Of a DNA stretch of 64,000 bases, positions 58,053-64,000 are shown piece by piece. Position 1 is the first letter of the stretch, and every line of letters begins with the position of its first letter. Source of the DNA: Dyella sp. 2HG41-7 (GTDB lineage: Bacteria > Pseudomonadota > Gammaproteobacteria > Xanthomonadales > Rhodanobacteraceae). The DNA lies in NCBI RefSeq assembly GCF_021390675.1, contig NZ_JAJEJV010000004.1, positions 2,232,001-2,296,000 on the forward strand, written 5' to 3'. The notes beneath the pieces are model-generated. The model worked only from the letters and a program-made list of their open reading frames with translations. It did no database searches and was not told the origin of the DNA. Position numbers and translations under genes: made by a program.

Positions 58053-58469
58053 ATGAATCTCGTTCGATCTCGCTTTTTTGCTTTCTCAATAGCGGTATTC
58101 AGCATCTTAGTTGCTGGGCTAGTAGATCCTGCTCGTGCAAATTATGTGCGCGAAATGTCGCTCGAAGAGAAGGTTAGAGATTCCGACGTCGTGATGATTG
58201 CTCGCGTGGAAACGACGTTAGAGAAGTGCGAAAGGAAGTCATCATGCGCAACTGTCCATGTTTTGAAGCAACTAAAAGGAACGGTCGCCCCTGGATTGAG
58301 GGTGCTCTACAACGGCTACATTGCTGAAGACAATCCGCTGTGTTGCAAGGTCGGAGAGACTTACCTGTTCTTCCTTAAGAACGTTGGAGAGAACCTCTAT
58401 CTATCGATAAATGGCCCGTACGGCATCTATGTAATTCAAGCAGAAACCGATCGAGATTTGACGCACTAG
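58053..58469 (+). CDS. Exported hypothetical protein (lower GC)
   Basis: 138 residues with signal peptide (FFAFSIAVFSILVAGLVDPARA). The mature part includes SDVVMIARVETTLEKCERKSSCATVHVLKQLKG and CCKVGETYLFFLKNV, a beta-rich pattern with four cysteines. I recognise no family. GC content and codon use are clearly lower than in flanking housekeeping genes, suggesting acquisition by transfer. It is bracketed by repeat copies 1 and 2. Confidence 0.65.
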   Translation: MNLVRSRFFAFSIAVFSILVAGLVDPARANYVREMSLEEKVRDSDVVMIARVETTLEKCERKSSCATVHVLKQLKGTVAPGLRVLYNGYIAEDNPLCCKVGETYLFFLKNVGENLYLSINGPYGIYVIQAETDRDLTH

Positions 58470-58473
58470 GACA

Positions 58474-58500
58474 TGTCCGCATCCGACCCACAGTGGACCT
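58474..58500. repeat. CGACCC hairpin repeat, copy 2
   Basis: tgtccgcatccgaccc... followed by gtggac; imperfect stem (gtccgc with gtggac) around the same CGACCC core. It starts 4 bases after the stop of the 138-residue gene. Confidence 0.75.
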
Positions 58501-58670
58501 TGGGGTTAGCGATTACCCCGCTAGCGCGTTCGAACTGGTGCATGTGAAAGAGTTAGATGAAGTGACGCCATAGGCATTGCATTGCGCGTCCTGAGCACAT
58601 CTCTGGGACCGCTGGCGACGGACGCCGAATCCGGTAGGATTCCAGGCACAAGGGGAATCTGGGGGTATTG

Positions 58671-61379
58671 ATGAGGAACGTGTTGCGCCTCGCCAAGGGG
58701 GCAGTCGGCGTGCGCCAAAGGGGCGGCTTGCTGGCGGCGGTGATGCTGATTTGGATGGCGGCGTTAATGCCAACCGCCGCGCACGCCGCCGACTACACCG
58801 TCGGTCCTGCGCCTGCCTGGATCGTTTCCGTTGCGCCCGGCGCCCCAACGCCGGATCTGGTCAGCCAAGCCAGCAACGGCGAGCTGTACCTTCTCACCGA
58901 CACTCAGGTGTTGGCCGGCGGCCAGCACCATGTTACGTACCGTCGAGTGGTCACCACTGCGCTGAATGCAAATGGCGTGGACGCGGTCGCGAACATCGAA
59001 ATTCCGTTTGATCCGGCGTACCAGACGCTGGTGTTGCATTCGCTAGATGTCGTGCGCAACGGCCACGTCATTTCCAAGCTGAAGACGGCACGCATCCAAA
59101 TTCTGCAACGAGAAACGGAACTTGAAGCGCGCGTATACGACGGCACCAAGACGGTCAACGTCGCGCTGGACGATGTTCGCGTGGGCGACACGGTCGATTA
59201 CTCCTATAGCACGACCGGCCGCAATCCGGTGTTCAAGGGGATCGAATTCGGCACGGCGACGTTGCAGTTTGCCGTGCCGGTCGCGCGCGTCCATGTACGG
59301 ATGTTGTCGCCGCTGGAAAAGCACCTCGCTATCACGGCACGAAACACCGCGATAAAACCTGCGATGAGCGAGCACGATGGGCTGAGCGACCATGTGTGGG
59401 ACGTGGTCAACCCGCCGGTGCTGAAGGTGGAGGACGATGCACCGGACTGGTACTCCCCGTACGCCGAGGTGTCCTGGAGCGAATTTTCGGATTGGGCGGC
59501 CGTGGCGCAGTGGGCGCAACCGCTCTACGAGGTGCCCACCACCCTCAGCCCGGCGTTGCAAGCGCAGGTGGATCGCATTGCCAAATCCGAGCCGACGCCC
59601 GCAGGCAGAATGCTCGCGGCCTTGCGGTTGGTGCAGAGCGAGGTCCGCTATCTTGGCGTGGAAATCGGACTGAATTCGCAGGCACCCAATTCGCCAGCGC
59701 TGGTGTATGCGCGTCGCTTCGGCGATTGCAAGGACAAAACACTGCTTACCTTAACGCTGCTCAAGCACCTGGGCGTCGAAGCACACGCGGCGCTGGTCAA
59801 CACCACGTTGCAACGAGGCCTGGCGGATATGCACGCGGCGCCGGGCATGTTCGACCACGTGCTGGTACAGGCCCGTGTCGATGGCAAGGTTTGGTGGATC
59901 GACCCGACGCGCGATACCCAGAATGCAGACTTGCAGCATCTGGTTCAGCCCGACTACGGCATTGCGCTTGTCGTGGATCCGCATACCAAAGAATTGACCC
60001 CCATGACGCGGCCATCCCCAAGTGCCGCCAACCACCATTTGAACGTTGTGTTCGATGCCAGCGCCGGCCTCGAGAAGCCCGTTCACTACAGCCTGGAAAC
60101 TACGACAACCGGAAGCGCTGCCGAATCGCTGCGCGCATACGTGTCGTCGACCAACCTTGCCGACATTCAAAAGAAATATTTAAATTTCTACGCGACTGGA
60201 TACCCACACATCACCGTGGCAGCGCCGTTGCAAGTGCGGGACGACGAGCCAAACAACCGCATCGTTAGCAAGGAAACCTATGACATCGCCAACATCCTGA
60301 CGTACTCCAGCGATCGCAAGGAACACTACCTGACGATTCAACTGCGCGATATCGAGCAGTTGTTGTTCGAGCCTTCGGTGACGGTTCGCAAGTCGCCATT
60401 GCGATTGACCTATCCGCAGGACGTTAGCGAGGACATTGACGTTCTGCTGCCTGCCAGCAACTGGAAGGTCGAGCCTGGCACCACCGTTGTAGACGACCCG
60501 GCCTTCCAGTTCGAGCAAACTGTGAAATTGGAAGGCACTCACCTCTTCATTACTGAACACTATCAGGCGCTCACCGATGAAGTGGCGACGAAGGAGATGC
60601 CGCGCTACCTAAGCGATCTGAAGCGTGCCAGGGACATCGACGGTTACCAATTCATGTGGCATGACGCTTCGCCTGCGACGGCGTCGACAACCGGCAAAGC
60701 CTCCATGCTAGACAGAATGAATTGGCCCTTGGTGCTGCTGGCGATGGCGATGTTCGCCTTCTGGATTTGGCTGGCCGTTGTCGCTTACCGCTACGATCCC
60801 GCTCCGACCGCCACGGCTGACTTTCGCTGGGTAGGTATCGGCGGCTGGCTGATTGTGCTTGCGATAGGGCTGACGTTGCGGCCGCTGATGTATTTTCATT
60901 ACCTGTCCACCGTGGCCGACGTGATGTCGATCGATCACTGGTCGAAACTGACCACGTTTGGAAGCACGCACTACAACGCCTTATGGGCACCTGCGTTGCT
61001 GCTGGAGCTGGCGACCGGCCTGGCGCAATTCGTGTTTTCGGTGCTGCTGTTGCCACTGCTATTCCTTCGTCGCAGCAATTTCCCGCGCCTGGCCATAGTG
61101 GTGCTCGTCAGCGGTTTCGTTTTGCACGATGTGAACCTTGCTTTGCTGCACCTGATTCCCACTGCCGCGCACCCTTCGGGCGAGCCCCTGAAGTCGATCG
61201 ATCTGGCGATCGGTGTGACGATCTGGTCGGCCTATCTGCTTATGTCCAAGCGAGTGAAAGCTACCTTCACAAGGCGCTATCGATCCAACGCAGCTCAGCC
61301 GCCGCCTCTCGACTTGGAAAACATTGCGGAAGCCAATGAGTCGCAGGCTCAGGCGATACTTTGGCCGGCAAAAGATTAG
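58671..61379 (+). CDS. Membrane-anchored DUF3857/transglutaminase-like protein with C-terminal membrane domain
   Basis: 902 residues from ATG 58671. Signal sequence (LLAAVMLIWMAALMPTAAHA), then a DUF3857-type beta domain (about 60-260), then a papain-like transglutaminase domain with the triad Cys353 (RRFGDCKDKTLL), His396 (MFDHVLVQARVDG) and Asp411 (VWWIDPTRD). About five membrane helices follow the mid-600s, with GGWLIVLAIGLTLRPLMYFHY (DUF2569-like) among them. The periplasmic catalytic domain may crosslink or process cell-envelope peptides. This layout is seen in Xanthomonadales and other proteobacteria, function unknown. Confidence 0.85.
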   Translation: MRNVLRLAKGAVGVRQRGGLLAAVMLIWMAALMPTAAHAADYTVGPAPAWIVSVAPGAPTPDLVSQASNGELYLLTDTQVLAGGQHHVTYRRVVTTALNANGVDAVANIEIPFDPAYQTLVLHSLDVVRNGHVISKLKTARIQILQRETELEARVYDGTKTVNVALDDVRVGDTVDYSYSTTGRNPVFKGIEFGTATLQFAVPVARVHVRMLSPLEKHLAITARNTAIKPAMSEHDGLSDHVWDVVNPPVLKVEDDAPDWYSPYAEVSWSEFSDWAAVAQWAQPLYEVPTTLSPALQAQVDRIAKSEPTPAGRMLAALRLVQSEVRYLGVEIGLNSQAPNSPALVYARRFGDCKDKTLLTLTLLKHLGVEAHAALVNTTLQRGLADMHAAPGMFDHVLVQARVDGKVWWIDPTRDTQNADLQHLVQPDYGIALVVDPHTKELTPMTRPSPSAANHHLNVVFDASAGLEKPVHYSLETTTTGSAAESLRAYVSSTNLADIQKKYLNFYATGYPHITVAAPLQVRDDEPNNRIVSKETYDIANILTYSSDRKEHYLTIQLRDIEQLLFEPSVTVRKSPLRLTYPQDVSEDIDVLLPASNWKVEPGTTVVDDPAFQFEQTVKLEGTHLFITEHYQALTDEVATKEMPRYLSDLKRARDIDGYQFMWHDASPATASTTGKASMLDRMNWPLVLLAMAMFAFWIWLAVVAYRYDPAPTATADFRWVGIGGWLIVLAIGLTLRPLMYFHYLSTVADVMSIDHWSKLTTFGSTHYNALWAPALLLELATGLAQFVFSVLLLPLLFLRRSNFPRLAIVVLVSGFVLHDVNLALLHLIPTAAHPSGEPLKSIDLAIGVTIWSAYLLMSKRVKATFTRRYRSNAAQPPPLDLENIAEANESQAQAILWPAKD

Positions 61380-61411
61380 CGGTTCGATAAGGCATTGGCA
61401 GCAATTTCGTT

Positions 61412-61438
61412 ATGGCTGCTTTCGACCCATAGCGGACC
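61412..61438. repeat. CGACCC hairpin repeat, copy 3
   Basis: Core ttcgaccc followed by atagcggac; the left arm is degenerate (ggctgct). It lies 32 bases after the DUF3857 gene stop and 30 bases before the next gene. Confidence 0.75.
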
Positions 61439-61467
61439 TCGGAGGAGTCGAGGTAGGGAGTTTATTT

Positions 61468-61782
61468 ATGGAGTGGTTAGAACCTTGGTTTCCGGCCTCT
61501 ACACTGCCAGAAAGTGTGGCTCTGACGTGGGCAAATCAGTTGGCAGTTGAAGTGCCGCCAGGGCATGCCCTATATGGCGTACCGACAAAACTTCTTGCGC
61601 GTGGCAATGGGGACGACGCCCTTTATCAGCTGTTGGATGGGTCAGGACGGGTCGCCAATGTGCATTTGACATGGAGCAAGAGTCAGGAGCGCCTGCCCTG
61701 GCCGGGAACCGATGTCTATAAGTCCATTCAGGAGTGGATCTCGAAGGTCATGTTGCCCGAGCACGAAGAGTGGTCGAGCTAA
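61468..61782 (+). CDS. Hypothetical small protein (104 aa)
   Basis: 104 residues from ATG 61468; the longer frame to 61324 lies inside the previous gene's end. The protein is soluble and acidic at the C-terminus (LPEHEEWSS), with TSLPES..TWANQLAVEVPPGHALYGVPTKLLARG-like text. It resembles small immunity-like or accessory proteins by size and setting only. Bracketed by repeat copies 3 and 4. Confidence 0.55.
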   Translation: MEWLEPWFPASTLPESVALTWANQLAVEVPPGHALYGVPTKLLARGNGDDALYQLLDGSGRVANVHLTWSKSQERLPWPGTDVYKSIQEWISKVMLPEHEEWSS

Positions 61783-61966
61783 TTACGCAATGCCCGTTTC
61801 CGACCCAGAGCAGGCGTTGCATGGAGCTAGGGTTGAATCTATGGAGGGAATGGTAAGCCTGGGATGCCGGGTGGTGCCAGAATACCGCCACAAACAGTAA
61901 GAGTGGTCAGGCCGACCACGACCCCAACACGACCTACATCGCCTCCGCCCCCAGAACTTAAAATAT
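61783..61966. other. Non-coding or degenerate gap containing repeat remnants
   Basis: About 180 bases after copy 4 start. Two short open frames (a stop-to-stop frame 61857-61961, and 61864-62010 on another frame) are proline- and threonine-rich but lack support. It may be what remains of a damaged gene. Confidence 0.3.
61790..61818. repeat. CGACCC hairpin repeat, copy 4
   Basis: tgcccgtttccgaccc followed by agagcaggcgt; the stem is imperfect. It starts 8 bases after the 104-residue gene's stop. Confidence 0.7.
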
Positions 61967-62305
61967 ATGTCGGTCGAAGAATCAAATATCGTCGACGCAA
62001 TTCTTACTGATTCTGAAGGCTTCGTTATATTAGCAATCTCGGATCATCTCAGTTGGAGTGATGATCCAAGGAAGCACATGTGGCTGCTTCAGGAAAAAAT
62101 TAATGGGTATCTTGTCTTTCTAGAAAGCGATGAAATTTTGGAGTCTTATCCCGACTATCGGGGACGATCCGCAAAGATTCGAGTGGTTGGAAAGTATCCA
62201 CTTTCAGGTGACGCATCCGCTTTCTACATGAAAATGTCGCCAATTATTCTGGAAGCTGGTTTTGGGCTTGAGTTCAGGCTCCTAGCTGAAGGCGAGGGAA
62301 GCTAG
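61967..62305 (+). CDS. DUF6572-like protein (immunity-type candidate)
   Basis: 112 residues: MSVEESNIVDAILTDSEGFVILAISDHLSWSDDPRKHMWLLQEKINGYLVFLESDEILESYPDYRGRSAKIRVV. The pattern ISDHLxW...LLQEKINxYLxFxESxEIxxSYP is that of DUF6572 proteins, which I associate with immunity or toxin-neighbour contexts. No toxin gene is next to it here. The region is markedly AT-rich. Bracketed by repeat copies 4 and 5. Confidence 0.7.
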   Translation: MSVEESNIVDAILTDSEGFVILAISDHLSWSDDPRKHMWLLQEKINGYLVFLESDEILESYPDYRGRSAKIRVVGKYPLSGDASAFYMKMSPIILEAGFGLEFRLLAEGEGS

Positions 62306-62307
62306 TG

Positions 62308-62336
62308 AACGACCGCTTTCGACCCGGAGCAGACAT
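62308..62336. repeat. CGACCC hairpin repeat, copy 5
   Basis: accgctttcgaccc followed by ggagcagacatt. It begins within 3 bases of the DUF6572 gene stop. Confidence 0.75.
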
Positions 62337-62381
62337 TCCACAGTTTCGAATATTCTTGGATGGCGGGACATGGAGGGGACG

Positions 62382-62909
62382 ATGAAGAACTTATTGTTGG
62401 CGCTCGTTGCGTTGGCGCCCCTGGGTGTAATCGCGAGCGACGATGCTCACACATTCAAGATTAGCAACATCAAGGTTGGTCTTGCATGTGGAAAAGCCAA
62501 TCTTGAATCCGGTCAAGGCGGTTGGGTTTGCCAACCTGTGAAAGACATCTATGTGGTGGATCAAGGGACATGTGTCTACGACAAGCGCGAAGTGCCTTGT
62601 ACGTGGACAGGTATTGAATTCGATTACCAGGGAGTTAAAGCTGGGGCCAAGCTGATTTGCACGGAAACCAGCGGTCTACCCTCCGCTTTCGGTAACCCTC
62701 GAAGCGTTTCGAAGTCTGGAACGAAGCAGTTTACCTACGAGTTGCCTTTGGACAAATCGACTGGACACCGTTTCGAAGCGCAGTACGTGGTATTCGAAGT
62801 GCACGATGTCGACTCTGAAATTCGGGCTACACACACGCAATGCTCGATAGATAATCATCTGGCTTTGTCATTTGATCAGGTGTTTCACTACCCAACAAAC
62901 GGCCACTAA
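62382..62909 (+). CDS. Exported hypothetical protein (175 aa)
   Basis: 175 residues from ATG 62382 with a good ribosome site (ggaggggac). Signal peptide (MKNLLLALVALAPLGVIA). The mature part has six cysteines (VGLACGKAN, GWVCQPV, GTCVYDKREVPCTW, LICTETS, HTQCSID), suggesting a disulfide-stabilised periplasmic or secreted fold. No family recognised. Codon usage is unlike core genes. Bracketed by repeat copies 5 and 6. Confidence 0.65.
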   Translation: MKNLLLALVALAPLGVIASDDAHTFKISNIKVGLACGKANLESGQGGWVCQPVKDIYVVDQGTCVYDKREVPCTWTGIEFDYQGVKAGAKLICTETSGLPSAFGNPRSVSKSGTKQFTYELPLDKSTGHRFEAQYVVFEVHDVDSEIRATHTQCSIDNHLALSFDQVFHYPTNGH

Positions 62910-62923
62910 TGTGCGTCAAGCAG

Positions 62924-62953
62924 AATGTCTCCGTTCGACCCGAAGCGGACATT
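62924..62953. repeat. CGACCC hairpin repeat, copy 6
   Basis: aatgtctccgttcgaccc followed by gaagcggacatt; right arm identical to copy 1. It lies 15 bases after the gene at 62382 ends, just before the convergent GH76 gene. Confidence 0.8.
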
Positions 62954-62968
62954 GCAGATTAGGTAACT

Positions 62969-62998
62969 CCCCCGTCCTCGCATCATCGAGGACGGGGG
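62969..62998. other. 12-bp perfect hairpin at the end of the GH76 gene
   Basis: cccccgtcctcg and cgaggacggggg pair around loop catcat. It lies 11 bases beyond the stop of the minus-strand GH76-like gene. No T-run; a terminator-like structure. Confidence 0.6.
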
Positions 62999-63009
62999 CA
63001 GCAGTAATG

Positions 63010-64000
63010 CTATTCCGCAATATTTGCCGAAACGTGATACACCCGCCCACCCCAACCATCATTGGGGAACGAATCCGACACCTTCAAATAAATCGGTCTG
63101 GCGCCATTGGCGGCAGGGCCGAGATATTGCGTCAGGTCGATGGTGCGCGCGGCTTTGTTGGAGCCGTCGGTGATGGGTTGGGTTTCTTGCAACACGGTCG
63201 TCCAGTTTGTGTTGTCTGTGCTGACTTGCACCAGGAATTCGTTGTCGATGGTCAGCGTGACTTGTGCGGATGTGGTGTCTGCGGGGAAGGGGAATAGGTA
63301 GGTGAAGTGTGCGGTGCCGTCGGCGAAGCGGTTTTGCACGCCGTTGCTTTGCGAGCCGTCGGGATCGAACAGCCAGGGGAGTTCGGCGGCGGTGCCGGTG
63401 TCGAAGTCGATGGTGTGTGCGATCAGCACGTCGGCTTGTGTGGTGAATTGCATGCCGGCTGCCGATACGTTTGCGGTAATTGCATTGTTTCCATCGGTCG
63501 CGGTGCTTGGCACGGTGATGGTTAACGGAACGCTGCCGCTAACGGGATTTGCGTTGCCGCGCGGATTCAATCGCAGCATGGTGGTTTGCGGTGTGGCGCT
63601 CCAACCGGAAGGCGCATCGATCACGGCGCGCGTTTGCAGTGGAAAGAATCCGGTTGCCGATACGCCGAGGTTGATGGCGATGGATGTTGCGCCGGAGGCG
63701 GATGGCATCACCACGGGTTGCGCGGGTGACATGGTTGCGGCGAGCGATTCTTGCGGTGTCGCGCGTGGTACGTCGCCGATCACTGCGCTGAGCGCGCTCG
63801 CTTGAGTGCGCCAGTCGAAGACGTTTGGATTCGTATCGTTGGTGAGGCCGCTCCAACGCGTGCCGAGTCGGTCGGCGGCGTCGCGATCGTTGTTCCAGAT
63901 GGATTGGGCTTGTTGATCGAGGAATGCCGCGTAGCCTGGATCGTGCGTGGTGTCGACAAGGTCGGTCCAGTAGCGCATAAAGATGCCTTTGAACTGCTTG
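63010..64000 (-). CDS. GH76-like exported glycosidase, C-terminal part (5' end outside window)
   Basis: The frame is open through the right edge (reading KQFKGIF before the internal Met at 63978), giving about 329 residues of a longer protein. The first segment, KGIFMRYWTDLVDTTHDPGYAAFLDQQAQSIWNNDRDAADRLGTRW, is typical of the C-terminal end of GH76 alpha-1,6-mannanases. A beta domain with SIAINLGVSATGFFPLQTRAVIDAPSGWSATPQT (NEW3-like) and a jelly-roll-like C-terminus (HTIDFDTGTAAELPWLFDPDGS) follow, as in accessory modules of secreted glycosidases. Confidence 0.75.
   Translation of the reverse strand, partial: KQFKGIFMRYWTDLVDTTHDPGYAAFLDQQAQSIWNNDRDAADRLGTRWSGLTNDTNPNVFDWRTQASALSAVIGDVPRATPQESLAATMSPAQPVVMPSASGATSIAINLGVSATGFFPLQTRAVIDAPSGWSATPQTTMLRLNPRGNANPVSGSVPLTITVPSTATDGNNAITANVSAAGMQFTTQADVLIAHTIDFDTGTAAELPWLFDPDGSQSNGVQNRFADGTAHFTYLFPFPADTTSAQVTLTIDNEFLVQVSTDNTNWTTVLQETQPITDGSNKAARTIDLTQYLGPAANGARPIYLKVSDSFPNDGWGGRVYHVSANIAE

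Noticed and set aside
57988-62953. Interpretation of the CGACCC repeats as CRISPR or integron attC sites
   Set aside because: Spacing is irregular and gene-sized, no CRISPR spacers or cas genes occur, and GTTRRRY attC cores are missing.

Overview
The window is chromosomal DNA from a moderately GC-rich gammaproteobacterium, most likely of the Xanthomonadales / Rhodanobacteraceae (Dyella or Rhodanobacter type). This is inferred from the many exported hydrolases, several small families I associate with Xanthomonadaceae (DUF3247-like and XAC0095-like proteins), the divergent alanine dehydrogenase / Lrp pair, and palindromic repeats in many intergenic gaps. No rRNA, tRNA, CRISPR array, transposase or phage gene was recognised.

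Layout. 0-1 kb: 3' part of hutU (histidine degradation). 1-9.3 kb: exported amidohydrolase; a tight run of DUF302 protein, unknown protein, Rieske oxygenase and APC permease; a large exported clan-D-like glycosidase; a hemerythrin-like protein. 9.3-17 kb: GyrI-like protein, PEBP, an unusual M48 peptidase fused to a type IV pilin domain, glpK, panE and a secreted berberine-bridge-type flavoprotein. 17.07-17.34 kb: a TA-flanked element with perfect terminal inverted repeats, foldable into a branched structure. 17.4-23 kb: secreted protein, TenA-like protein, membrane GGDEF-EAL protein. 23-30.5 kb: lipoprotein MsrA, an RNase/barstar/S4 operon and a run of exported proteins (beta-propeller, beta-lactamase-fold hydrolase, esterase). 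30.5-41.5 kb: envelope transport and metal section with MscS channel, ABC exporter, ClC channel, and a MerR regulator translationally coupled to a copper-type P-type ATPase behind a 20-bp-spacer MerR promoter. 41.5-52.9 kb: ald/Lrp, hydrolase, GAF-GGDEF-EAL protein, aldo-keto reductase and small proteins. 53-64 kb: carbohydrate-active section (GH29 fucosidase, two GH76-like proteins) interrupted by an accessory cluster.

The accessory cluster (about 57.9-62.95 kb) looks most unusual. Small, mostly hypothetical genes of lower GC content, one of them a DUF6572-type protein, are punctuated by six same-orientation hairpins with an invariant CGACCC core, one in each gap or gene end. This resembles a modular or cassette-like gene array. 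The 264-272 bp palindromic element at 17.07 kb and the M48-pilin fusion are the other two observations most worth following up.

Start sites were chosen from Shine-Dalgarno spacing, signal peptides and family length, so several genes are shorter than their maximal open frames. All family calls come from reading motifs by eye, without database searches.
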